In this document: in pieces, positions 16,454-24,192 of the stretch | Position numbering within the stretch: position 1 is the first letter of the stretch | Layout: each line of letters opens with the position of its first letter | Assembly (NCBI GenBank): GCA_012719445.1 | Contig: JAAYAH010000045.1 | Location: 1-48,995 of the forward strand | Length of the DNA: 48,995 nucleotides | DNA from: Actinomycetales bacterium | Lineage (GTDB): Bacteria > Actinomycetota > Actinomycetes > Actinomycetales > Kineosporiaceae | Direction of reading: 5' to 3' | Notes under the pieces: model-generated | What the model saw: only the letters and a program-made list of their open reading frames with translations | The model's database searches: none | Told to the model about the DNA's origin: nothing | Position numbers and translations under genes: made by a program

Positions 16454-16497
16454 GCCTATGGCTGGTCGTGGCGGCTCCGCCACGACCAGCCATAGGC
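16454..16497 (+). terminator. Perfect 20-bp hairpin between the two flp genes
   Basis: Arms 16454-16474 and 16477-16497 are exact reverse complements. Allowing a 4-nt loop (GCTC, 16474-16477) this gives a 20-bp stem without mismatch. There is no T-tract. It could act as a partial terminator or as an RNA-end stabiliser after flp1, giving more flp1 than flp2 product. The structure is seen; the role is inferred. Confidence 0.7.
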
Positions 16498-16557
16498 GAC
16501 GAGGACAGCGGGTCGCCCATGACCAACGCCAGCCACCGAAGTGGAGGAGTATCCCCG

Positions 16558-16755
16558 ATGCGTCGGCTCCGTGCTCGGTCCATGCCACGTGCGGACAGCG
16601 GTGCCTCCGCGGTGGAGTACGGGCTCATGGTGGCTGCCATCGCCGCCGTCATCGCCCTGGTCGCAGTCGCTTTCGGCTACGGCATCAGCGGCCTCTACAC
16701 GACGTCCTTCTCTCGGATCAGGGACTGTCTCTCCGCCTCGGGCTGCCCGCTGTGA
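16558..16755 (+). CDS. Flp-family type IVb pilin 2, with a C-terminal Cys pair
   Basis: 65 aa. ATG 16558 has a strong GGAGGAG 8 nt upstream. An upstream in-frame ATG (16519) lacks a ribosome site. The leader MRRLRARSMPRADSG is followed by ASAVEYGLMVAAIAAVIALVAVAFGYG, the same Flp cleavage pattern as flp1. Unlike flp1, its C-terminus carries two cysteines (RDCLSASGCPL), which could form a small disulfide loop on the pilus surface or tip. Probably a minor or tip pilin expressed below flp1 because of the hairpin between them. Confidence 0.92.
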   Translation: MRRLRARSMPRADSGASAVEYGLMVAAIAAVIALVAVAFGYGISGLYTTSFSRIRDCLSASGCPL

Positions 16756-16780
16756 CGAGCAGCCCGGTCCCCGGCGCCCG

Positions 16781-18235
16781 GTGACCCCGGACAGCCGACA
16801 TCTCTCCAGGGCCACCGGGGTGCTGGTGACGGTCTTCGCGGCGATCCTCGCCCTCGGCTCCCTCCGGCCGGTCGGCGACCCGGACCTCTTCTGGCACCTC
16901 CGCACCGGGGAGCACCTCTGGACCACGTGGGCCTTCGCCGGTCCCGAGCCGTGGTCCCGCTTCAGCAGCGAACCGTGGGTCCTGCACGAGTGGCTGCCGG
17001 AACTGGTGTTCCTCGGCACGTACCGCGTCGGCGGGTTCGCGGCGCTCGCCTGGCTCCAGGCCGCTCTCGCCGTCGCCCTCTTCCTGACCCTGTACGGGTC
17101 CTGCCGCCGGTTCGTCGGCCCTGCGCCCGCCGGGATCCTGGCGGGGGTCGGGTGGCTGGGTGCGTCCGCCGGGCTCAACCTCCGCCCCCAGGCGGTGACG
17201 TTCGTCCTCCTCGTCGTCACGACCACCACCTGGCTGCGCACCGTCGAGGACCGGCGCGCCCGGTGGTGGCTGGTCCCGCTCTCCTTCCTGTGGGCGTGCA
17301 GCCACGGCATGTGGTTCACCGGGCCGCTCGTCGGGTACGCGGTGGTGCTCGGCCTGGCCCTCGACCGGCGGGTCACCCGGGCCGAGGGGTTCCGCCTGCT
17401 GGCGGTCCCCGCCCTGGGCACCGTGGCCGCCGCGCTCACCCCCGCCGGTCCCCGGCTCCTGCTGGCACCCTTCTCCGTTCAGGCCTACACGGAGTACGTC
17501 TCGGAGTGGGGCGCCCCGCGACTGACGGATCCCAACGTGTTCGCCACCCTGTTCCTGGCGCTGCTGGTGGTGGTCCTCTGGTCCCGCTCCACCGATCGGA
17601 CTTCCTGGACCGGCATCGGGCTGCTCGTCGTCGCCGTCGGCTGGAGCCTCCTCTACGCGCGCACCGTCGCCGTCGGGGCCTGCATGTTGACCCCGCTCCT
17701 CGCGCACGCGGCGGGACGGCTCCTCGTTCCCGGCCTCGCTGCCGGGAACGGCACCGGCACCAAGGGCGGGAGCGCCTCACTGCGGCAACGGATGGCGATC
17801 CCCGCGGTCTCCGTGCTCTGCCTCGCGGTCACCGCGGTGGCTGCCCCAGCCGTCGCGGCGCGACCGGCGGGAGTGCCCGACGCCCTCGACGCCCGACTGT
17901 CCGCCCTCCCCCCGGAGACGGTGGTCCTCAACGCTTACCAGCTCGGCGGCTGGCTGCACTGGCGACACCGGCAACTGTCCCCGGTGATCGACGGGCGCAC
18001 CGAGGTGTACTCCATGTCGCACGTCGACGCCTACATGCGTGCCCGCAAGGCTCTCCCGGGCTGGGAGGGCACCGTCGGTGCCACGACGGCCCGGGTCGCT
18101 CTGCTGGAGGAGGACCTGCCGCTCACGGCCGCGCTCGAACGGGGCCTCGGCTGGTGCCGGGTCGCCGAGGACGCGGGCTACCTGCTGCTGGAGGCACCAG
18201 GCGGGCCGGAGGGCTGCACCGGCCTCACCCGGTGA
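16781..18235 (+). CDS. Polytopic membrane protein, GT-C-like
   Basis: About 484 aa if the GTG at 16781 is used; no clear ribosome site, so the start is uncertain. N-terminal PVGDPDLFWHLRTGEHLW and a following EPWVLHEWLPELVF resemble the first loop of GT-C/ArnT-like membrane glycosyltransferases (acidic DPD loop). About nine to eleven hydrophobic segments follow. The C-terminal extracellular part includes YQLGGWLHWR and PVIDGRTEVYS. Enzyme activity and substrate cannot be told. It starts 25 nt after flp2, so it may be co-transcribed and could modify the pilins or the envelope near them. The 3' end overlaps the opposite-strand ATPase gene by 11 nt. Confidence 0.6.
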   Translation: MTPDSRHLSRATGVLVTVFAAILALGSLRPVGDPDLFWHLRTGEHLWTTWAFAGPEPWSRFSSEPWVLHEWLPELVFLGTYRVGGFAALAWLQAALAVALFLTLYGSCRRFVGPAPAGILAGVGWLGASAGLNLRPQAVTFVLLVVTTTTWLRTVEDRRARWWLVPLSFLWACSHGMWFTGPLVGYAVVLGLALDRRVTRAEGFRLLAVPALGTVAAALTPAGPRLLLAPFSVQAYTEYVSEWGAPRLTDPNVFATLFLALLVVVLWSRSTDRTSWTGIGLLVVAVGWSLLYARTVAVGACMLTPLLAHAAGRLLVPGLAAGNGTGTKGGSASLRQRMAIPAVSVLCLAVTAVAAPAVAARPAGVPDALDARLSALPPETVVLNAYQLGGWLHWRHRQLSPVIDGRTEVYSMSHVDAYMRARKALPGWEGTVGATTARVALLEEDLPLTAALERGLGWCRVAEDAGYLLLEAPGGPEGCTGLTR

Positions 18236-19676
18236 CCTCCCAGGCCGCCAACAGGTCGACGGCGTCGAGGACGGCGGCCGCCCCGGTCCCGCCGACCAGG
18301 CCGGGGTCCGCTCCGTGCCGGGAGACCACGAGCAGGGGCGTCCCGGGACCAGCCCCCGGTACCCGGTCCCGGGCGTTCAGGAGGTCGGCGAGGTCGCGCG
18401 CGTCGGCGCGCTGGCCGTCCCGCCACTTCACCGAGCCGAGGAACGACACCGTCCTGGCCACGGGTTCCCGGTCCGCGCCGACGAGATCCACCTCGACGGC
18501 GTTGTTCCGGGTCCAGTACCCGCCGACCACCGAGGCGTCCGGGACGCCGGCCAGGGGCAGCAGGCGTCGGACCGCCTCCCGCGCCACCGGTTCGACAGCC
18601 CGTCCCCGCCAGGACGTCCACCCCGCCTCGAGGCGCGCCAGCACCCGGTCGGCACGGCCCCGGTCGATCTCCGTCAGGTAGGGCCCCACGAACCGCAGCC
18701 AGAACCGCAGGTAGGGGTCTGCGACCCGGTACCTCCGCTCCCGGGACGGCACCGTGGCCAGCGGTAGCTCGCCGACGACCACGCGCTTGGCACGGAGCAG
18801 CTCCAGCGCCCGGGACAGACTGGCTGCGGGCAGTCCCCCGGCACGCTGGCCGATGCCCGAGCGGGTCCGCTCCCCGCTTCCGATCGCCGTCAGCACCGCG
18901 CGGGCCTGTGCCTCCACCGGGAACTCCGCGGCGAGGATCCGCTCGGCCGACACCACCATGGGTGACGTCGGCGAGGCCAGGGCCTCGGCGAGGACGTCCC
19001 GGGGACGGACTCCTGCGGGCCAGTCCCGGCACACCAGCGGGAGCCCTCCGGTGACGAGGTAGGCGTCGAACGCCTCGGGAGCCGCGAGCCCGGTCATCCG
19101 GCCGACCTCGGCCGGGTTGAGCGGGTCCAGCACCATCGGCAGTCCGCGCTGGTGGAACGGACGGTCGTAGGAGTCCAGCGCCTCCATCATCGACAGGTCC
19201 GAGCCCACGAGGACCAGCAGCACCGGGCGCCGTCCGAGCCAACGGTCCCAGACCCGCTGGAGCGTGCCCTCGATCGTGGGATCGTCCTGGACGAGGTACG
19301 GGAACTCGTCCAGGACCACGATGCTCGGGCCGCTCCGCGGCAGCGCCTCGCTCAGCAGCCGCAGGGCGGCACCCCATCCGTCCAGGGCGACCTGCTCGAA
19401 CACCGATCTTTCCGGCAGGTCGGACTCCAGCACCGCCTCCCGGAAGGACTCCAACTCCGCCCGGGTGCCCGCCCGGGCCGCCGTCGCATAGACGAACGGG
19501 ACTCCGGCGGTCTGGCAGAACGCCTCGACCAACCGCGACTTGCCGACCCGACGCCTGCCGCGCAGCAGGACGCAGCGCCCCTCGCCGGTGCCGCCGGCGA
19601 CCTGACGGAGGACGGCGCGCAGCTCGGCGAGCTCACGGTCACGTCCGACGAACACCGCACCTCCCGCAGAAGACAC
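18225..19676 (-). CDS. Archaeal-ATPase/DUF234-type AAA+ protein
   Basis: 483 aa. STAND-like P-loop ATPase of the archaeal-ATPase group: FVGRDRELAELRAVL at the N-terminus, Walker A LLRGRRRVGKSRLVEAF, Walker B IVVLDEFPYLVQDD, a sensor-like LVLVGSDLSMMEAL, and a winged-helix part near 265-315. The C-terminal region has DPYLRFWLRFVGPYLTEI and the DUF234-like nuclease-fold segment NNAVEVDLVGA ... SFLGSVKW. The D-x-D...K pattern is consistent with PD-(D/E)xK, but catalysis is unproven. These proteins often travel in accessory regions; their physiological role is unknown. Annotated start GTG 19676 lies in an inverted repeat; GTG 19655, just before FVGRD and 4 nt after GGGAGG, is a credible alternative. 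Confidence 0.75.
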   Translation of the reverse strand: MSSAGGAVFVGRDRELAELRAVLRQVAGGTGEGRCVLLRGRRRVGKSRLVEAFCQTAGVPFVYATAARAGTRAELESFREAVLESDLPERSVFEQVALDGWGAALRLLSEALPRSGPSIVVLDEFPYLVQDDPTIEGTLQRVWDRWLGRRPVLLVLVGSDLSMMEALDSYDRPFHQRGLPMVLDPLNPAEVGRMTGLAAPEAFDAYLVTGGLPLVCRDWPAGVRPRDVLAEALASPTSPMVVSAERILAAEFPVEAQARAVLTAIGSGERTRSGIGQRAGGLPAASLSRALELLRAKRVVVGELPLATVPSRERRYRVADPYLRFWLRFVGPYLTEIDRGRADRVLARLEAGWTSWRGRAVEPVAREAVRRLLPLAGVPDASVVGGYWTRNNAVEVDLVGADREPVARTVSFLGSVKWRDGQRADARDLADLLNARDRVPGAGPGTPLLVVSRHGADPGLVGGTGAAAVLDAVDLLAAWEVTG

Positions 19677-19726
19677 TCATCCATGGAACATCCACAGATG
19701 AGTGTTCCACAGATGAGTGTCTTCTG
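19667..19726 (+). promoter_or_regulatory. Inverted and tandem repeats over the ATPase gene start
   Basis: A perfect 14-bp inverted repeat has arms at 19667-19680 and 19713-19726. Inside and overlapping it, TCCACAGATGAGTGT occurs twice in tandem (19691-19705, 19706-19720). The octamer ATGAGTGT is thus present three times, one inverted. Because the GTG at 19676 lies in the left arm, a transcript of the ATPase gene could fold over its own start. It may equally be a protein-binding operator. Confidence 0.65.
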
Positions 19727-19828
19727 TCGGCTCCCACCCAGGGAGCACGGTCGGCGCAGCGGGCCGGCACGATGCGGCAGGACGGGCGGGAGCGAGCAGT
19801 CCTCGGGTCCGCCTCTACGCTGGCCGAC

Positions 19829-21379
19829 ATGCCCCGTGTGCTCCCGGCCGGAACCGTCCGCGCGCTCGGTCCGGTGCTGCTCGTGCTCGGCGCCGCCGTC
19901 GCGACCTACAGCGTCGTCCGGTACGAGCTGCGGATCGTCGCCGTCTACACGGCCCTCACCGTCGCCCTGGCCGTGGCGGTGGCACGCGCGTCGGCGCGAC
20001 CCTGCGGAACCCCCGGCGGGACCACCCGGCTCCCCGGGACCGCACTCTCCCCGCTGGCGAGCCGCGGGATCGCCGCGCTCGTCCTCGTCCTCACCGGGAT
20101 TGCCGTCGTCCGGGTCCACGCCTACAGCTACCTCGAACCGGGCGACGCCAGGGCGGTGCGCTGGGGACTCGCCACGGCCGCCGTCCTCGCCGCGGGGCTG
20201 GTGCTGCTCCCCGACCGGTCGCTCCCGCACCGGTGGGTGCCCGCCCGTCTGCGCCGGCCAGGGGTCGGGCTCCACGACGCGGCGCTGGGTGTCGCCGCCC
20301 TCGCCTACCTGGCCAGCGCCGTCGCCCTGATCCGGCTCGACCCGCGACCGCGCATCGACGTGTGGGTGACGCTCCAGCAGGCCTCGGACGCGCTGTGGCG
20401 GGGGGACAACTTCTACGCGGTGAACTGGACCGGCTCCCCCGGCGTCCAGGACGCCTTCACCTACCTGCCGTGGATGGCGGTGCTGCTGTCCCCCGGGCGG
20501 CTGCTCGCGGGGGACGTCCGCTGGGCCCTGGTCGTGGTCACCCTGCTCGGCGCCCTGGCGATCCGGGCCACGGCCTGGGCCAGGACGACGGGGACCGCCG
20601 CGGTCGGTCCCGGGTCGCCCGACGCGTCCCGCGCAGCCGCCGTCGCCGCGACGCTGCTGCTGCTCCTCCCCGGCACGCCCACCCAGGTCGAGCAGGCCTG
20701 GACCGAGCCGCTGCTGTTCGCCTGCCTCGCCGGATGGATGCTCGCGGTGCTCCGCGGCCGCGGCCTGCTCGCCGTCGCCTGTCTCGCTCTCGGGATCGCC
20801 AGCAAGCAGCACCTCGTGCTGCTCCTGCCGGTCCTCGCCGCGTGGCGACCGTTCGGCTGGCGCAGGGCAGCGGGATCGGCCGCCCTCGGCGGGCTGCTGG
20901 TGCTGCCCTGGTTCCTCACCTCACCGGCGGACATGTGGCACGACACGGTCCGGCTGCTGGTGGACTTCCCGCCGCTGAGGTTCGCCGACACCCTCTACAT
21001 CGCCGCGATGCGGGAGCTCGACTGGACGCCGCCGTTCTGGCTCACCGGGGCGATCGTCCTCGGCACGTGCGGCGCAGCCGTGGTGGCGGTGGCCCGTCGC
21101 GCTCCCGGCCCGGCCGGGGTGCTCCGCTGGTGCGCCCTGGTGCTGCTGGTCGCGAGCCTCGTCAACAAGCAGGCCTTCTACAACCAGTACTGGCTGGTGC
21201 TCGCGCTGGTGCTGGCCGCGTGGGCGGTGCCGGAGCCGACGACGCAGCCGCGGGCCACCGACCAGGTCCTGCGGTCGGTCCGGGCACGCCACGGGACCGG
21301 CGACGGTGATCCGGTCGCCCCTCCGACGGGTGAGCCGCGGACCCCGGCAGCCGAACCGGCGGCCGAGGGACGAGGATGA
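19829..21379 (+). CDS. Polytopic membrane protein, GT87/GT-C-like glycosyltransferase candidate
   Basis: 516 aa with about ten to twelve hydrophobic helices. RPRIDVWVTLQQASDALWRGDNFY, DAFTYLPWMAVLLSPGRLL, LALGIASKQHLVLLLPVLAAW and LVASLVNKQAFYNQYW follow the pattern of GT87/DUF2029-type polyprenyl-phosphate-mannose-dependent transferases (an acidic residue in the first loop and a Y-x-P-W segment). Substrate unknown. The start is ATG 19829 rather than the in-frame 19772: TACGCT at 19816-19821 lies 7 nt before it, as in a leaderless transcript, and the hydrophobic segment begins soon after. The stop overlaps the next gene in ATGA. Confidence 0.65.
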   Translation: MPRVLPAGTVRALGPVLLVLGAAVATYSVVRYELRIVAVYTALTVALAVAVARASARPCGTPGGTTRLPGTALSPLASRGIAALVLVLTGIAVVRVHAYSYLEPGDARAVRWGLATAAVLAAGLVLLPDRSLPHRWVPARLRRPGVGLHDAALGVAALAYLASAVALIRLDPRPRIDVWVTLQQASDALWRGDNFYAVNWTGSPGVQDAFTYLPWMAVLLSPGRLLAGDVRWALVVVTLLGALAIRATAWARTTGTAAVGPGSPDASRAAAVAATLLLLLPGTPTQVEQAWTEPLLFACLAGWMLAVLRGRGLLAVACLALGIASKQHLVLLLPVLAAWRPFGWRRAAGSAALGGLLVLPWFLTSPADMWHDTVRLLVDFPPLRFADTLYIAAMRELDWTPPFWLTGAIVLGTCGAAVVAVARRAPGPAGVLRWCALVLLVASLVNKQAFYNQYWLVLALVLAAWAVPEPTTQPRATDQVLRSVRARHGTGDGDPVAPPTGEPRTPAAEPAAEGRG

Positions 21380-23349
21380 GCCTCATGCGCACGGCCTTCG
21401 CCCGGGAGGAGACGGAGGAGTACCAGGACACCCTCCGGGCTCTGCTGCGGCTGTGCGCCCAGTGGTGCGACAGCGACGGCAGGACCCCGCCCGACCCGAC
21501 GGTGATCCAGGGCGTCTGCGACTGGCGCCAGTACCTCGGCGACGGGCACTACGCCCGCTGGACCGGTGAGCAGCTGGCCCGGCTGCTGCTGGAGTGGTTC
21601 CCCCGGGCCGCGTTCCTGCCGGAGGACGAGTGGCCGGCGGTGATCCCGGCCCTGCACTGCTGGCTGGACTTCCTCGACGCCCACGGCCTGCTCGACCCCA
21701 GGGGAGAGCCGCTGCCCGCCCTGCACCGCACCCTCGACACCCTGGCGGAGGAGTTCCCGAGGGCGATGGCGGACTCCGGCCGGCACGGGGTCGGCAAGCT
21801 CCTCGGCACCCTCATGCACGAGCGGGGACTGGACCCCGGCGACCGGGCGGCGTTCCAGGAGTTCGTCGAGAACCTCGACGACGAGGCCGACGACACGGTC
21901 CGGCACCGGCTGCTCCACGCCAGGCTGGTCGACCTGGGGCACACCGACGACGACGCCGGTGCCCTCCCCCAACTCCCGGTCACGCTGCCCTCACAGCCGG
22001 AGCTCGACGCCCTGGCGGCCACCGTGCCGGTGGTCCGCCGGCTGACCGCCCTCACCCGCTGGGTGGGTCCCGACGGCCGGGCGCTGACCGCGACCCGGCG
22101 GCTGCGTCCCGCCGACGCCGCCGAACTGGCCCGGCTCCTCGGCACGCGGGACCACCTCCCGGCGAGCGGCCGGGTGCGCACCGCGGACGATCTCTCCCAC
22201 CTCTCGCTGCTCGTGGCCTGGGCCGTGCGGGCCGGGCTGGTGCGCAAATACCGAGGACGTCTGGTCCAGGTGGCCTCCGCCCGCCCCCTGCTCGACGAGC
22301 CGCTCCCGGTGTTCTCCCGCGCCTTCCAGGGGGTGTTCGAGCTGCGGGACCAGCTCGTGCCGCTCGGTTCCTCGCCGCTGCACGGGAGGTTCGCCGCCGT
22401 CCTGCAGGACGTGCTGTTCGCCGTCTACAGCCTCCCCGACCCGGGCGCGGAGCTGCCCGCCCTCGAGAACGGGGTGGTGGCGTCCGCCGTCGAGGGCTAC
22501 GCGCTGGAGGAGGACGCCGAGGCGTACGAACGGCGCTGGCGGGACAGGATCACCGACGGGTTCCGGGAGGCGCTGCACGCTCTCACCGACCTGGGCGTCG
22601 TGCGGCTCACCGCGGACCGCGACGGCCTCGAGCACCTGTCGCTGACGGCGCTGGGAACCTGGGCCGTGCGGAGCAGGCTGCTGGCCGCCGGACGGTCGGC
22701 CCCGGTGATCGGGGAGCTGAGCGACGCCGACGCGCACGGCCTGCTCTACGCGATGGCCGAGGATCACACGGCGGAGAGCGGCCGGGCCGAGATCGCCCTG
22801 TGGCTGGCGGCGCACGGAGCCCCGGCCGACCCGTCCACCGTCTCCCCCGAGGCGTTCCGGACCAGGACCGACCTCGGCGACGCCCTGCGCAGGACCCCGC
22901 TGCGGACCCGGAAGGCCGCGTTGCTGAGGCTGCTCACCCTGAGCCTCCCCGAGGGTCACGCGTTCGCCGAGAGCCTGTTGGACGACGCCGACCTGGCCCC
23001 CCTCGCGGTGCAGAGCCTCCTCGACTCCGGCCACCGCACCATGGACGCCCTGACCCCGGAGGAGGGTCTCCTCGGTCTCACCGAGTCCCTCGCCCAGCTC
23101 CTCGAGCTCGGCGGCCCGGAGGCGCTCGCTCCCCAGCTCGCCGCCCAGGGTCAGCGGATGACGGTCGAGATCCTGTCCGCGGTTGCGGCGTCGGGACACC
23201 CGCACGCGCAGCGCATCCTCCAGGCGGCGACCGAGGTGGCCGGAGAGATCACCCGGCTGGCCGGCAGACCCGACCACCCGCACCGTCCGCTCCGGCGCGG
23301 CGGGCCCGGCGGCCGCGGCGGGCGGGGCGGGCGCCGCCGGTTCCACTGA
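21376..23349 (+). CDS. Large hypothetical protein, helical, basic Gly/Arg tail
   Basis: 657 aa; I do not recognise a family with certainty. Soluble, rich in Leu/Ala/Arg with alternating charged helices and no signal or membrane segment. Segments such as ITDGFREALHALTDLGVVRLT followed by LSLTALGTWAVRSRLL look like winged-helix units, and the C-terminal part (about 470-630) looks like HEAT-like helical repeats. The last 20 residues are RGGPGGRGGRGGRRRFH, an RGG-like tail that often binds nucleic acid. Translationally coupled to the membrane protein upstream (ATGA at 21376). Downstream lies a 15-bp minisatellite. Confidence 0.6.
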   Translation: MSLMRTAFAREETEEYQDTLRALLRLCAQWCDSDGRTPPDPTVIQGVCDWRQYLGDGHYARWTGEQLARLLLEWFPRAAFLPEDEWPAVIPALHCWLDFLDAHGLLDPRGEPLPALHRTLDTLAEEFPRAMADSGRHGVGKLLGTLMHERGLDPGDRAAFQEFVENLDDEADDTVRHRLLHARLVDLGHTDDDAGALPQLPVTLPSQPELDALAATVPVVRRLTALTRWVGPDGRALTATRRLRPADAAELARLLGTRDHLPASGRVRTADDLSHLSLLVAWAVRAGLVRKYRGRLVQVASARPLLDEPLPVFSRAFQGVFELRDQLVPLGSSPLHGRFAAVLQDVLFAVYSLPDPGAELPALENGVVASAVEGYALEEDAEAYERRWRDRITDGFREALHALTDLGVVRLTADRDGLEHLSLTALGTWAVRSRLLAAGRSAPVIGELSDADAHGLLYAMAEDHTAESGRAEIALWLAAHGAPADPSTVSPEAFRTRTDLGDALRRTPLRTRKAALLRLLTLSLPEGHAFAESLLDDADLAPLAVQSLLDSGHRTMDALTPEEGLLGLTESLAQLLELGGPEALAPQLAAQGQRMTVEILSAVAASGHPHAQRILQAATEVAGEITRLAGRPDHPHRPLRRGGPGGRGGRGGRRRFH

Positions 23350-23365
23350 CACCGGTGGCACAACC

Positions 23366-23500
23366 GCTGATGCAACTGCCGCTGATGCCACTGCCGCCTT
23401 CGCACTGCCACCGCTCCCGCTGCCACTGGTTCCGCTGCCACTGGTTCCGCTGCCACCGGCTCCACTGACACCGGCTCCACTGACACCGGCTCCACTGACA
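23366..23500 (+). repeat. Minisatellite of nine contiguous 15-bp units
   Basis: Nine units of exactly 15 bp begin 16 nt after the stop of the preceding gene. Units 1-2 read GCTGATGC(A/C)ACTGCC, units 5-6 are identical CTGGTTCCGCTGCCA, and units 7-9 are identical CCGGCTCCACTGACA. The plus-strand frame is open through the array into the GNAT gene (pentapeptides ADATA, LVPLP, PAPLT); minus-strand frames are also open (SVEPV-type pentapeptides). Whether it is translated is undecided. Confidence 0.95.
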
Positions 23501-23608
23501 CCGTCACGACCATCGCCGTCGCTGTCACCGCAACCCACGTCGCCGTCTCCGACCCGAGCACCCGCAGCAGTGGCAGCGCGGACGCCTCCGGGGCGGCACA
23601 CTGGCGGG

Positions 23609-24097
23609 GTGATCGTGGACGTCGTGGACGACGACCTGCTGGACGCCTGCGTGCCCGTCCTGCGCGAGGCGTTCGGCACCGTGGCGGGTGAGTTCGGCCT
23701 CACCCCGGAGACCGCCCCCACCAACGCGGCCTTCATCGACGCCGGACGGCTCCGGGACCTCGCCGACCGGGGGTACAGGACCTTCGCGCTGCTGGACGAG
23801 GACGGGCAGCCGATCGGATGCGTCTCCCTCCGCCCGTCGCGGGTGGAGGGGGCTGTCGACATCGAGCGGCTCGCCGTCCTCCCCCGCCACCGCCACCACG
23901 GCCACGGCTCGGCCCTGCTCGACCACGCTGTCGCGGTGGCCCGCGGGCTGGGCGCCACCGCGGTCGCCGTCGGGATCATCGACGAGAACACCCGGCTCAA
24001 GACCTGGTACCTGGCCAAGGGCTTCACCGAGACCGGCACCAGGACCTTCGACCACCTGCCGTTCACCGTCTGCTTCCTCACGGCCCCGGTGACCTGA
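23609..24097 (+). CDS. GNAT-family N-acetyltransferase
   Basis: 162 aa. GNAT fold with the acetyl-CoA-binding motif A VDIERLAVLPRHRHHGHGSALLDHAV (R-x-x-G-x-G/S pyrophosphate loop as RHHGHGS), then GATAVAVGIIDENTRLKTWYLAKGF (motif B with the typical Tyr). Acceptor substrate unknown. GTG 23609 is chosen because CACACT at 23597-23602 lies 6 nt before it (leaderless pattern) and the domain begins directly after. The reading frame is open further upstream through the 15-bp repeat array, so a longer form with a Pro/Ala-rich N-terminus cannot be excluded. Convergent with the diguanylate cyclase gene, 48 nt apart. Confidence 0.8.
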   Translation: MIVDVVDDDLLDACVPVLREAFGTVAGEFGLTPETAPTNAAFIDAGRLRDLADRGYRTFALLDEDGQPIGCVSLRPSRVEGAVDIERLAVLPRHRHHGHGSALLDHAVAVARGLGATAVAVGIIDENTRLKTWYLAKGFTETGTRTFDHLPFTVCFLTAPVT

Positions 24098-24111
24098 TCG
24101 AGCCCCGGCGG

Positions 24112-24192
24112 TCTCCGGCAGCGTCGGCGTCGACCTCCGGCAGCGTCAGCGTCGGCGTCGACCTCCGGCAGCGTCGGCGTCGGCGTCGGCGG
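24112..24192 (+). repeat. Short imperfect tandem repeat at the end of the GGDEF gene
   Basis: Three units beginning CTCCGGCAGCGTC (about 24113, 24135, 24163), each followed by GGCGTC iterations. It spans the stop of the minus-strand gene and encodes its ADADADAAGGRRRR tail. Confidence 0.75.

Noticed and set aside
19829-21379. Membrane protein as the missing prepilin peptidase TadV
   Set aside because: Too long, too many helices, and no GxGD motif near a membrane helix; the pattern is that of GT-C transferases.
23366-23500. CRISPR array
   Set aside because: Units are 15 bp, directly adjacent and without spacers. No cas genes are in the window. It is a minisatellite.
23183-24097. GNAT protein beginning at 23183, overlapping the previous gene
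   Set aside because: The first 140 residues would be out-of-frame shadow of the preceding gene and repeats; the GNAT fold begins at about 23609 and a -10 lies just before it.
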